Part shown: piece by piece, positions 20,647 through 31,790 of the stretch
Position numbering within the stretch: position 1 is the first letter of the stretch
Layout of the letters: every line of letters starts with the position of its first letter
From: Triplophysa rosa
Lineage: Eukaryota > Chordata > Actinopteri > Cypriniformes > Nemacheilidae
NCBI RefSeq assembly: GCF_024868665.1
Contig: NC_079904.1
Span: forward strand, 18,189,272 to 18,253,271
DNA: 64,000 nucleotides
Direction: 5' to 3'
Position numbers and translations under genes: made by a program
Notes under the pieces: generated by a model
What the model saw: the letters and a program-made list of their open reading frames with translations, nothing else
What the model was told of the DNA's origin: nothing
Database searches by the model: none

Positions 20647-20861
20647 AAATGAGAAAAACAGTAATTAGGGTCGTTATTTCGTTTTGGTTTATTTATTTAA
20701 TGGATTTCCCGTTTCGAGATTAAATAAGAAAAACATCGTTTTTTATTTTTGTGCATATGGAAAAACGAAATATCGACTGTTTTTTTCTTTTTCCGTTTGT
20801 TATATTGAATGGAATAATCAAATGATCAGATGATACACGGACCTCAGATGATACACGGACC

Positions 20862-21959
20862 TCAATAATAGCTAAAACGAATTATTTTGTTTTATCAAAC
20901 CATTCATTCCTTTATTTATTTTCATATTATTACATTTATTCGTTTATATATTTATTTATTTATACATTTATTTATTTATAATTTTTGCAGGTTTAGTCCT
21001 CCATAAACGTGCGCGCGCACAGTCTGTCTTTCACGGCTCACTCGCATGTGGGTCCGCCGGACCGCGAGTCTCTGCTGACTGACGCGCATCTTTCATATCC
21101 GTTGACTGCACGCGCGTGCACACGCATCATGTACTGTACAGACAAAATGTGCACTGTAGTTCATCTCTCGCTGCTCCGTCTACATGGGGTATGTATGCCA
21201 ACAGTGATGCTATTAGCATCATGCTAAACTCTGACACATGCTAAACTCATGTTGAAGTCGTTCACTCTGTGTAAAACAAACGTAAATTCCATTCAACCTG
21301 ATTCCTTGTCTTACGTTAAAACTGTGGTCATTTCACCTAGGTAAAATGACATTCAACACGAATTCTACTTTTTTTTAAATCCAAAATATAAAAAAATGAA
21401 TAGATCAACCAATATACTGTATGTGATATATATCTGATTGAGTTCTTTACTAACACAAAAAACTGCAAATACATATACATCTTTAGAGTAGAATTCACTC
21501 ATAAGATTTTTTTACTTTTTTATTGAAGTTGCAGCAAAAATCAACCCACTTCTTTTAATCCTACAGACACAAGATAAAGACTATTTATTTTACATTTGCC
21601 CTGACCCGGGTAGAGTGCTCCGGGTCGGATAGATCTGGCGAATATGCATAAACTGCATACCCATGCTCTATCATTACTATCCCTGCAACATAGCTGTTTA
21701 TCTGCGCAGGTGAACTCGTGAAATGCAGCTTGGAGAACTGCATTTAGGGAAATTTGGGGAAATTGTAAGGTTCAATCATTTATTCAATGAAAATAAAAAA
21801 GTGTATTGAAGAAAAGTTAATATGGTTTTATATACAGTATACTGTCAATTATAGTTTGTGGATAGAAAATCGAAATCGGCAAAAATCGGAATCGGCAGGT
21901 TTAACTTGTAATAAAATCGGAAATCGGAATCGGCAAAGAAAATTGCAATCGGTACATCT
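20862..21959. other. Stretch without recognisable gene
   Basis: Contains a TTTAT-rich tract (20900-20985) and an ATCGGAATCGGC-type motif repeated three times at 21868-21935. No coding signal was seen. Confidence 0.4.
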
Positions 21960-22144
21960 CTAATTTTAATAAGTTTGTTTCAAAGTCATTTTGGGTCAAA
22001 TTGGGCCATTCCGATAGTAGGACAAATGACTACTATTAAAGTCAGTGGTGACCCAAAACGGCTTAGTTACAGACTTTCATTAAAATATCTTTATTTGTGT
22101 TCAACATTTTCAAATTTTCATTTTTGGATGAACTATTCCTTTAA
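21960..22144. mobile_element. TTAA-type MITE fragment
   Basis: Right end reads (inverted) TTAAAGGAATAGTTCATCC, the terminus of a very common fish TTAA-flanked MITE family. The interior has an inverted GGGTCA/TGACCC pair. The related full hairpin starts at 53344 and 58105. Confidence 0.6.
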
Positions 22145-23128
22145 AATGCAGGAATGAATCCCCTACATTATTGTTCCATGTCGGTACGGCGGTGTCATCA
22201 GCAACAGCTATTAGTTCAGTTTGGTTCCAATCTGTACACACAATAGATTTTTGTTCTGTTACGTAGTTACAGTTACGTGAATAGTCTTGTGAATGCATGG
22301 ATTTGTAATGGGTTTAAATTCTATGGTTGTTATTGCTGGTATTTTTTTCTGTGAAACCCAGATGAAGAGATCAAGAGGCCTGACAGATGTTGACCTGCAG
22401 AACACCACACGGAGCAGACTTGTGCCACCGTTTTGCATAAAGTATGTCACAAACCAAAGAGAAACGCTGCGCTGCTTCTTTAACTACTGAACAATGACAT
22501 CAATGACTGTGCGTGCACCCCACAGATACCTTGCTCTGCGTCTTTGCCAAACACATTGTTGACTGTATGCGCACTGCACAGACGGGTTGCGCCTCGTCTT
22601 GCCGAACACAAAGTTTTAATGTACGCGCACTCGCGTCTTTGATAACTGTGCACATTGTTTTGTTTGACTGTACATATACTGGCAGCGCGCAGCTCCTGCC
22701 GCAACTAAATTACATTATACTTGTTTCATATTGTCATTTATATACATACTGATCAACCTGTATGGACCTCAAAATAAATACGACTGCTGTTGTTATGTAC
22801 GTAGGAGGGTTAGATTATTTAGTGTAGAGGTCATTTCAAGAGTGATAAACAAAGTGATGGAAAATACTTATTTTCATGCATGTTAAAAATGTGGAAAGAA
22901 CTCACTGCATCTCACCCTTTCCTGGCTGCATTATTATTTGTAAAGTAGAGTTTATGGAATGTGTGCATACATTGTTACAAGTATGACAGTTAACATTTCA
23001 AAACAACATTTATTTATTTTGTTTAATATTTTATTAATTTAGGGAAATGGGCAAGATTCTTAGCCCTCATCAGTCTATTTGGATGTTGTTGATAGTGTAA
23101 AAAGATCAACTTTAAAGCACATGTGATT
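22145..23128. other. Stretch without recognisable gene
   Basis: Short frames only, with no recognised domain or element end. Confidence 0.4.
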
Positions 23129-23136
23129 GATGGATT

Positions 23137-23623
23137 CAGTGTTGGGTAAGTTACTCTCAAAAAGTAATAATTACTAGTTACTAATTACATATTCAATAGT
23201 GTAATTAGATTACTGTACAAATTACTCTCTCCAAAAAGTATTTAGTTACTTATTACTAATTACTTTCTATATCCTATATCAACCTTGATTAGTTTAGTGA
23301 TTCAAGGGCATGAAACAGCTCTTTTAATTCATTTTAAATAAATAATATTAAACTACATAAAGTACTCTTATTAACTGACCAAAGTATTACAAATGTGAGA
23401 ATTATACATTAAAGCACAGATTTTAAAGTTAGACTTTGAATTTTGATTTCAATTCCACTATTGCACACACACATATTACACAAAGTATTTAGTTTAATTA
23501 CATCAGAAGTAACTGTAATGAAATTACAGAAAAATAAGAGTAATCCCTTACGTTACTTTTCCAAGGGGAAAGTAATTAAATTACAGTAACTAATTACTTA
23601 GTAACTAGTTACACCCAACACTG
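23137..23623. mobile_element. hAT-type MITE, 487 bp, intact ends
   Basis: Inverted ends CAGTGTTGGGTAAG and ACACCCAACACTG are flanked by identical 8-bp GATGGATT duplications (23129-23136, 23624-23631). There is no coding capacity. The interior is rich in GTAATTA/TAATTAC motifs. A second copy of the family is at 36173-37865. Confidence 0.9.
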
Positions 23624-25087
23624 GATGGATTAGCATTGCTCAACAATACTTATTCAATTAATGTAAAATAGTTTGACTTGACAAATTATTTTTAACAATT
23701 TAACTGTTAATCTGTGAACATTCTTACTGTCAGTTAATGGGCCAATGTTAGCATCTGTTGGACTTTTAAGGCAGTCCTGCATGTTCAAAAATTTGCAAGA
23801 GACGTTTCTCCAAAATTAAGCAGAAGTTTTATTATCAGATGTAAAAGGTAACAAAGCTTTGGGTTGTCAGACGATCTCCTCTCTCCACCACAAGCCAACA
23901 ACCCAAATTATTCAAAAACACCCATATTTATTAAGTATGTGACGTCGCTCGCATCTTCTGACTCCTCCTCTGCCTTTTAAGGAGTGCTGCTCCCTTTCCA
24001 CCAATCACCGTGAAGTCCTTTTTCTTAGTTCCTGCAAAATAACATCTCAAAACGTATATCCTGTGGTCAGTCGCCAGTCCTGAGGAATGTTCTCCAGGGA
24101 CAGTTTCTTTTGGGGAGTGGTCTCCTAGAAACAGTTCCCTGTGGCCGGACAACATACCAACATTCTTAACATTCTTTTAGTAAAAAGAAAACACTTAATC
24201 ATCTAATACTTTTAATTATGTAGCGTTGTTTCTTAATCCTATGATTCATTAAAACACATCACAACTCATGATTATACTTAAAACATATGCAGTGGATTGA
24301 TTCATAACATTTCTTTTATGTGAAAAACACTCTTTGTGTGTGTGTGTGTATTGATCTAGATAATTTATGGTTCCAACCCCCACCCATCCTGTCTCACTTC
24401 GTCTGCCACAGTAACTTTCCATTTTATCTGAAAATATTCCCACACATCCTTACCTAGAAACACATGCTATCACTTTCTTACCTGTGTTAAATAAGTTAGT
24501 AACATCTATTTACAATCTATCTATTTACTTTACAGATGGAGCATGAAGAGACAGGCCATGGACCACAGCTCTAGTTTTTACGCACCCACCCCCACACACA
24601 CACATTCAGATAAGATTTCTCACTGATTAAATGTTCATATGAAAGTTTGTTACGTTTTGGTGGTCAAGTTATAATTCATTGTCATAAATCTAAATGAAGA
24701 GTTTGGTTCTAAAATGAGATAACTACGTTTTTTTTTTCAAAAATCATGTTTTTTTATTGAGCATTACAATTAATATAAATCAAAGTGCAGCTTTTTTGTT
24801 TTGATTTAAGCTATGATGACTAAAAAAGTACAGCTAACACAAAAACATGATAACATAATAAAAAAGATTTTTGAAAAATTAATGAGTTTTAAAACTCATT
24901 AATGTTAATTAGTTTTTAAAAAGCTTTTATAATTAAAATACCTGTTGATTGCACATGTAACTGTTGTATACTTTTTTGTTACTGGAATGATGTTAATAAA
25001 CATGATGATGAAAGAGAAGGTTGCAGCACTGCTCATCTTAAAATAACATTTTAATAACCTAATCTAAATTATTTTTTGTTCCAAATA
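23624..25087. other. Stretch without recognisable gene
   Basis: AT-rich, with a short (GT)n at about 24336-24349 and no supportable gene. Confidence 0.4.
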
Positions 25088-25299
25088 AACGTTCTCAGAA
25101 CGTTGGATTTTCAATACATTTTTGGTGGTAAGAACGTTATAGGAACATTATGCTAACCATACATTAACATTCCAGCAACGTTAAGCAAACTGGACTTTTT
25201 AACGTTCTTCTAATGTTACAAATAAACGTTTTTAGAACGTTAGATTTTCAATACATTTTTGGTTGCAAGAACGTTATAGGGACATTATGCTAACCATAA
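25088..25299. repeat. Two-copy tandem repeat, 137-bp period
   Basis: The block from 25088 (AACGTTCTCAGAACGTTGGA) recurs from 25225 with few changes and is rich in AACGTT palindromes. The second copy stops after about 75 bases. Confidence 0.75.
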
Positions 25300-26340
25300 A
25301 AGAAAAGTATTAAGAGAAAAAAGTGACACGGAGGTTTCTGCGCAAGCTGCGGTTCTCGCAGTGACATAGAAAGCTTCCTGCTGTGTGTTTTAAGTCCCGT
25401 TTACCCATTCCACAGAGGAATTTATGATGTTGTTTTTGTTATTTTTGTTCTTCGTGTTTTATCTTTAACCCGCTGATTGTGTCATGTAGTTTGCCGTTAC
25501 CTTTGATATATGCTTTAGTTTTTCGTCTGAACAGTCCTGTACAGTTCTCTCGCCATTGTTGTTCAAATGTTTATGCTGTCAATACATATTAATAGTTATT
25601 TCTTCTCAGACAATGGAATTTGCCTGTCACTTTGTCTTAGATACGTATTCACCCTGTGGACAGTAGGCTACATATAAGTTAAACTGGGTGCGCCCGGCGC
25701 AGTGATATGGAACTGTAATTCGGTCGACAAATCTGGAACTACTTCATAGGTGTGCATTTAACTGAAAAATAATGTACACCCGTCGAATGTTCGTCAGCCA
25801 ATCAGAATGAAGCATTCAACAGCCCGTGGTATAAAGAGCAATAACTTACTGCTGCTGCTAACTCACCTTCAACATGTAAAGCACATTGATCTGCGACGGT
25901 GGGTGATGCTAAATGTTTATTGCCGCTGCACCTCGGGTTTCCTCGGGCATGGATGTTTTGTCCAAAAGGGAACTAAAGTAGTTAGTTGTGGAGTTTTAGC
26001 TGTAAGATTAGCCTAAAGTTTTCCCCTTTCAACTTTATTTCTCCTTTTTGGGCGCCACTATAACTTTGTTGAACACCAGCGAGCCAAGCCGAATACTTCA
26101 TATTCTCGACATGTATAACGCAAAAAGGCGTTTCCTGACGTAATGGTGTAAACTGTAAAATGATTTTGATTGGATGGTGAATTATATCAGTTAGGAACAT
26201 TTTCCAATAGTTTCTTGTTATTTTATAATCAACCGCCTATATGAATTGTCAATCAATGATGTAAGGACAGCTCCCATTTCCTCCAGCCAATCAAGGGCCC
26301 CCTCTTTCTGCGGGCCATGGGGCTTCAGCCCCACCTAGCC
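25300..26340. other. Unassigned interior of the hAT-type unit
   Basis: No transposase frame recognised. The last 80 bases are GC-rich (GGGCCC-type) and lead into the right terminus. Confidence 0.4.
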
Positions 26341-26360
26341 CTTATGTTAATCCGGCCCTG

Positions 26361-26368
26361 TTCGTAGG
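26361..26368. repeat. 8-bp target-site duplication (right)
   Basis: TTCGTAGG directly after the right hAT-type terminus, identical to 10166-10173. Confidence 0.75.
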
Positions 26369-26487
26369 GACAGTGAGGGGGATGGATTGGGTCACTATGA
26401 ATCTGAGGGGGTTATGTACCCCACAACATATTGTCTCCAGTGGCATTCTTGATGCAACTCCGCCAGTCTCTGAAGAGATATACAAGT

Positions 26488-27340
26488 ACACAACTGATGT
26501 ACTTGTTGCATCAAAGAGTACAGAACAGTACTCTACTCTCAGCCAGTCTTGTCTCATTGTTCCAAGGTTACCACAGCGAGCAGGATGCAGTTCATGGCCT
26601 GACCTGATGGTAGAGCGGAGAATGGGAAGTGGGGACCTGACAAGAGCTGAGATGATAGAGCTGGATAAAGAAGGACGCGGTCTCTTGACATGTCTTCACC
26701 ACAAAACTTCAAATGCTATTAGATTATTAATGATAATCTTAAACTATAATTTATTTTATTATTAAGTTTATTTATTTTATTTAGCCTTGTTGTGCAAGTT
26801 CTCTGGAGCTTGTGCAGAGGCAGCAGCTTTTGCCAGAGGGGAACTGGAATCCCCTGGTTGGGCCTGGGTTCTCCTGAGGTTTTTTTTCTCGATTAGAGTT
26901 TTGGGTTCCTCGCCACCGTTTGCATACTGTTTTTGCACTATCTGCCTGACCGGGGGGGCTGCTTTAGAATCTTAAAGTTTTACTTAATTAATATTGCATA
27001 TAGGAATTTATTATCTGTTATATTTGACCTGTGCTTCTCTCTCCTTTATCCTAAATGTGTGCTCTCACTGAGCGTGTGTGTGTGTGCGTACTTGTCTGTG
27101 TACGTACGTGTGTGTGTGTGTGTGTGTCTCTGTGTCTCTGTGTGTTGGTGTGTGTGCGTGTTGTGTGTGTGGAGTGTTTTGTGTGTGGGTGTGTCTGTCT
27201 TCTGTGTTTTCAACCTTTTCTTGTTTTTGCAGGTACAACTTTGATTGTTTTGCTTGTAGTCAATGTGTCTCATGTACAGCTGCTTTGTAACAATGAAAAT
27301 TGTAAAAGCGCTATATAAATAAAGTTGAGTTGAGTTGAGA
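26488..27340 (+). mobile_element. 5'-truncated LINE copy (3' UTR only)
   Basis: Plus-strand copy of the LINE 3' UTR found in inverse at 10271-11130, including its GT-rich tract and the 3' end ATAAATAAAGTTGAG with TTGAG repeats. It has no ORF. Because it is inverted relative to the other copy, the two form a distant inverted repeat of about 0.85 kb. Confidence 0.9.
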
Positions 27341-27345
27341 TATGT

Positions 27346-27661
27346 GGAGGATTTCGTCGAGGCGTGTGACCTGGTGAGTTGGAGCGATCTCATACTCAAC
27401 CATGTATTTTTGACTGGTCTGGATGACGATCTGTTCGTCCTCTTCATGCTCCCCGACACGGATGAGAATCCGCTGGAGGACTTTATAAATAGAGTCCTCC
27501 AAGCGGATGGCTCTGAATTCTGCATTGGGGAGGCTGATGGGGACTCGGGCGATGGTCATCCAGTACCAGTGGGTTCATTCCGGCTCAGCCCAGGTCCGCT
27601 CCTCACTCCTCCACCACCCAGTACTCTCCCGAGCCTGCACCGTACGACTCCCCCAACCTAA
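27346..27661 (+). pseudogene. Gypsy-type gag fragment
   Basis: Open frame YVEDFVEACDLVSWSDLILN, with FLTGLDDDLF and a following FCIGEADG region, matching the capsid-like part of fish gag-only Gypsy-type elements as I know them. The N-terminus is cut off by the LINE inserted at 27340. A Pro-rich segment follows. It would form particles or bind RNA if whole. Confidence 0.6.
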
Positions 27662-28270
27662 TGGATCTCTCCGTGCCCGAGCTTCACGGCCCCTCTGTTC
27701 GTGAACTCACCGGCCTCTCTGCCCCCGAGCTTAGCCTGGCGGACTGGCTGCTACTGGACTTTGACCCCTACTACCAACCCCAGACTGCCACGGACCCCAA
27801 GCCCTCTCCAGCGTTCCCAGAGCCAGCTCCTGAGCTCCGCCCCGTCCCTCTTCAATTTTCCCCAAGTCATCCCCTGACTCCACCTGCGAGGCTTCCCCTG
27901 GCTCCTCCTCCGTGGCTTCCCCTGGCTCCTCCGAGGCTACACCTGGCTCCTCCTCCGAGGCTTCCCCTGACTCCACTGCAGTGCCCGTCGTGGCTCTGGC
28001 ATGGCTTCCGGTGGCGGCAAGCACCAGCCTCCTCGCTGCGACCGCTCCAGCATCAAGGCCACGCCGGCCGTCGCCCCCAGCACTCCCAGCTCCAGCGTCG
28101 CGGCCACGGCGTCCGTCGTCCCCAGCTCTCCCAACTCCAGCGTTACGGCCACGACGACCGTTAGGCTCCAGGTGCGGGCTGCACCCTGTGGCCACCTGAA
28201 CTGCCCACACCACTGTGGCCACCTGAACTGCCTGCACCTCCATGGACCCTCTGAATCCCGGTGCCGGTAG
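27661..28270 (+). pseudogene. Proline-rich tail of the gag-only element
   Basis: Frame of LSVPELHGPSVRELTGLSAP type followed by long Pro/Ala/Ser/Arg-rich stretches built from short internal repeats (PASRPRRPSPPAL-like in a neighbouring frame). No protease or RT motif follows before the LTR, so the element looks non-autonomous. Confidence 0.5.
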
Positions 28271-28374
28271 CACGCACTGTCCTGGAGGCTTCCCGTCCTG
28301 TCCAGTGTGTGTTCCCCATCAGCCTCCAGGACGCCCAGCCACTCCCCTCCCGAGTTTTTGCATCGTAGGAGTTC

Positions 28375-28610
28375 TGTCATGGTTCCCCTCTGTCTCCCCG
28401 TGTTTCCCCCTCGGACTACATTTCCCACGCTCCCGCATCTGTGTCTCGTCCAACATCACTACAGCTGTCAGCAATATCTTCATCACATAGACTCTATTTA
28501 TACTCACCATGTTTGCCCCGTTGTTGTCCGCTCTCGTCAGTGTTATTGTGCTCATTCTGTGTATCTTGTTTATATTTATTAAAAGTATCGTTTTTCACTC
28601 TCCGCTTTGA
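28375..28610 (+). repeat. 3' LTR (truncated) of gag-only Gypsy-type element
   Basis: Starts TGTCATGGTTCCCC and is homologous to 8981-9136, including the TATTTATTAAAAGTATCG part. Its last 30 or so bases are missing. Confidence 0.65.
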
Positions 28611-29640
28611 GTTTTGCAATGACGTCCTTACGTGCATGCCCGTCAAGTCCATAGGGGTGTGCCAATTGTTACTGTAAACTGCGTAAGCTTGTGTCGCAAG
28701 CGCTGATGAAAACTCCATGTTGGATATCTGCCCATCACTCCGGCATTACATCAACAAAGCATGTACTGGGAAATGGACAGCGGTTAGGAAGCCATTTGGG
28801 ACAGGTACTCGTAAATTAATTTGATGTTTTGGGCCTTTATTCACTCTGACCTGGTCATAAAGTAGCGTTCTGTGATCATGTCATTCTAAACTGTTGACTG
28901 TTTAAGTTCAGTTTGAGTTCATTCCATCGTTTTGATGATTAATCAGAAATCACTGGTTCCAGAAAGCGCTGCATTTATACTGTAATTCATGTGTGGGCAG
29001 AGATCTATTTTAATCTTTGTCATTTCTAAAGCTTGCTCAAACTTTTAACTTTTTTCAAATCGATAACCACCAATGGCATGCAATTTACAGAAAATGTATC
29101 TATGTTTCAGATTCAGAGTCCTGGTACCATTCTTCGGCTGTTATTTATTTTGTTATTCCTTTTATATAGCTTTATTTGAAGCAGTAGGAAGTTTTGCTGG
29201 TATTTATTAAACTTCTCTTTTACATAAAAACTATAACTTTAACAGGACAACGATTCACAAACATCCAAGGACATGGCATCATAATTTAATTATGATCACT
29301 GAGGGGCCAGTATGAGTTGGAATTTAAGGCAAGCCAGAACAAAATCTTTTTTATGTTGCGTGCACACCACTTGCTATGAGGTCATAAGGCGTTCCTAGTT
29401 TTGGTTGATCAAGTAACAGTTTTAAACTGACGAGAGACGGATGTACAGTATAAGGTTGAACAATTCTCAGCTTTGTTGCGTCGCTAGACACGCCCACTTC
29501 CTGTTTGCAATTGTCACTGTCGCCAGAAGTAGCCAAGCTTCTTTTACAATGCTGCAGTCGTTGTGCACGCAGTTTTACACTTAACTGCCATCTGAACTGC
29601 CGCTCAGTAAGTGTCTTCCTGCGAGATTTGGGGTGTGTTC
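28611..29640. other. Stretch without recognisable gene
   Basis: AT-rich, with no element ends or splice-bounded frame recognised. Confidence 0.4.
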
Positions 29641-29803
29641 ATATATGCCATGTTTGGTTCGATTAAAACGAACTCCGGTGCGATTGCTCTGATGTGCAAT
29701 CAAACAAGTGGACCGAGACTGCTGAAAAGATGGGTCTCGGTCCACTTTCAAACGAACTCGGTTCAATTGAAATATGAATGCAACACGGACCAAAGGCATC
29801 GAA
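29641..29803. mobile_element. hAT-like MITE, left part
   Basis: Begins near CATGTTTGGTTCGATT and contains a perfect hairpin AAGTGGACCGAGAC / GTCTCGGTCCACTT (29706-29719 with 29734-29747). Its right end (AACCGAACCAAAAC, about 34262-34275) is separated from it by the 4.46-kb foldback insertion. Confidence 0.6.
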
Positions 29804-30019
29804 TATGGGATCAGAATTGTTGCAATATTCTGAATAAATAAACTATGATCCGCAAATAAATATAGAGAGTTTCACAAACATGTTTTAAATCCACATATGC
29901 ACAAAAAGCGAACCATAAATATATGTTAGACGTTCCACAAAAAGAAATGGAATTCACAAATAAATACAATGAGATTTGCAAATAAAAAACATTTACAAAT
30001 TTATTTCAATGGCATTTAT

Positions 30020-30180
30020 TTGTAGATCACTTTCTGCACATTTGTGGATCGCTTTCTGCACATTCGTCGATTGCTTTCTGTGCATTTGTGAATCGCTGCA
30101 CGCATTTGTGGATCAGTGCCTCCATTTGTGGATCAGTGCACGCATTTGTGGATGGCTCTCTGTGCATTTGTGGATTTTGA
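30020..30180. repeat. Subterminal repeat cluster in left foldback arm
   Basis: Degenerate CATTTGTGGATC units spaced about 20-28 bp. The mirrored cluster lies at 33885-34045 with a different copy order, so arms have diverged here by unit gain or loss. Confidence 0.8.
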
Positions 30181-30536
30181 AACATTTCTAACGTCAAAAT
30201 TGCGCACACAATCCACAAATAGGTGGACTCCGCCCACTATCTACGCAAGCCAATCGGGTAACTTCCGCTTTCGTTGTCCAATAGGGCACGTTCTAACTTC
30301 AGCCAATCACGTTTTGTTCTGCACTAAGATTCAGGGAGCTAACATGGCGGCTAGTGGCGGTCTAAAATGCGTGATATACTAAGAAATGTGAATGGCCTCT
30401 TCTTTATACTACTCAGTAATGATTGTTTGTGTTTTTATGCATTGTCCTTATGTTATTAACAAACGACTGAAATGTTTATGACTTGATAACAGCGTGCACG
30501 GACTGGGGTGGACAATCCCGGTGACTGGGGACTGAT

Positions 30537-30818
30537 TTGGTCTGCTGCAAGCCAGCCGTTTTATTGTCTTTTATGTACCAAAGTGATAAATTCCGATTTT
30601 GGCATTCGATAAAATATAATCTGTTTCCCCAATACTGCATGGGTAAGCAGCTAGTTCGCGCCGCACACTCAGCGTGGCGTTTCAAGGTGCGCAGCGTTTG
30701 CATTGCAATGCGCACTGCAGCTGTCGGTGTAGGCTACTACCAGTATAACGATGGCAGAATTAACGTGGGGGAAATCATCAGCACTGTGAATTTCTATGTC
30801 ATTCATAATTCAAAATAA
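30537..30818 (+). CDS. Short frame in foldback arm (left)
   Basis: 93 codons (MVCCKPAVLLSFMYQSD start), with the same translation as the inverted copy at 33250-33531. No domain recognised. The opposite strand is also open over 79 codons, so coding status is doubtful. Confidence 0.25.
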   Translation: MVCCKPAVLLSFMYQSDKFRFWHSIKYNLFPQYCMGKQLVRAAHSAWRFKVRSVCIAMRTAAVGVGYYQYNDGRINVGEIISTVNFYVIHNSK

Positions 30819-31124
30819 AACGTAATTTAATCAGTCATCTCTGTTTATCCCATTCCTGAATCATCTCTGCTGCTGTGGCTAAACTGTTCTGTAGGCTACC
30901 GTCTAACTCTTTGCCATGACAAAAATGATCACTGTAAGAAACACTACCCATAACATTAACAATAGTAAGCGTTGTCTTTATAGTGGTAGCAGCGTAAGTA
31001 GGCTATATTGCAAGATGACCATGTGGGACAATTCTGTCCACAATTCCCCACACAGAAATACTGTAGTAGTATAATACATTTACTATCGTATGAACAGCTC
31101 ATATAAAGTTTCCCATAATAACGC

Positions 31125-31790
31125 AAAGAACATATATCAGAATTAGAAGGAGCTTTATTGCCCAAATGTGCGCTACGCATGAGGAATTTGTCTTAGTGAC
31201 AGAAGCTGCCAGTGCACATACAGTTGAAAGTGACAAGTGACGAGACACAGGTAACAAAATATAAAAAAATAAATATGTAATAGACAATACACATATGAAA
31301 AAAACAAGATATGTCAAAAGAGCAGCGGATGCTATATTGTATGCATGTGCTACATATATACAAGTTATAAGGTGCTTTATACAAATTGTGTAAGCGAATG
31401 GGATAGCTGTATGATATATTAAATCAGTAACATATGTATAATAAATAAATATGAGTATAAGTGAGTAGTTTAGTATTGGACATATTTTTTGAACAATGGG
31501 GAGAACATTTAACTGTTCATGGGGTAGATGACCTGAAGGAAGAAACTTTATTTGGCTGTTTTGGCGCTCAGTGTTCTGTAGCGCCGACCAAACGGCAGCA
31601 GTTCGAAGAGAAAGTGTGTTGGGTGTGAGGGGTCCAGAGAGATTTTGCGAGCCCTTTTACTCGCTCACTCTGGAAGAGTACAGTTCTTGCAGTGGGAAGG
31701 GTAGTACCAGTGATTCGCTCAACAGTCTGAAATATCCGCTGTACTCTTCGGAGGTCTCGAGTGTTTGTATGTGTCCCGAGCATGTAAACT
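31125..31790 (-). mobile_element. LINE 3'-end fragment in foldback spacer
   Basis: Minus-strand frame near 31783-31568 has RRVQRIFQTVERITGTTLP and a LWTPHTQHTFSSN segment, the C-terminal pattern of several fish LINE ORF2s (R...RII...LP...H..F). The element ends with GGGCAATAAAGCTCC and an ATTCTG tail, a familiar non-LTR tail. It is a different family from the esterase LINE. Confidence 0.7.

Larger units (their letters stand above)
18882..20861. mobile_element. 1.98-kb foldback element with 6-bp target duplication
   Basis: Outer ends GGTCCGTGTATCATCTGATC and its inverse are flanked by TCAATA on both sides (18876-18881 and 20862-20867). The left half (18882-20046) is itself a complete unit with about 200-bp inverted termini. 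The right half (20052-20861) is an inverted copy missing about 250 internal bases. The right terminus carries an 18-bp tandem duplication. Both arms hold the same 81-codon frame (19082-19327 plus, 20401-20646 minus; MASLELYMFHIHQMF region). I cannot assign a superfamily. Confidence 0.75.
10174..26360. mobile_element. hAT-type element, expanded to 16.2 kb by nested insertions
   Basis: Termini CAGGGCCGGATTAA (10174) and TTAATCCGGCCCTG (ending 26360) are perfect 14-bp inverted repeats, flanked by identical 8-bp TTCGTAGG duplications. Eight-base duplications and CAG-type ends are characteristic of hAT elements. No hAT transposase is seen, so the core was probably a non-autonomous copy. Most of the length is accounted for by later elements inside: a LINE, Tc1, DIRS piece, foldback and MITEs. 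Confidence 0.7.

Noticed and set aside
26342..27340. Inverted duplication with 10271-11130 as a recombination palindrome
   Set aside because: Both are independent copies of the same LINE 3' end in opposite orientation. That explains the similarity without a special event.
27046..27525. 159-codon minus-strand frame
   Set aside because: It crosses from a Gypsy gag remnant (antisense) through the LINE end into the microsatellite, so it is chance.
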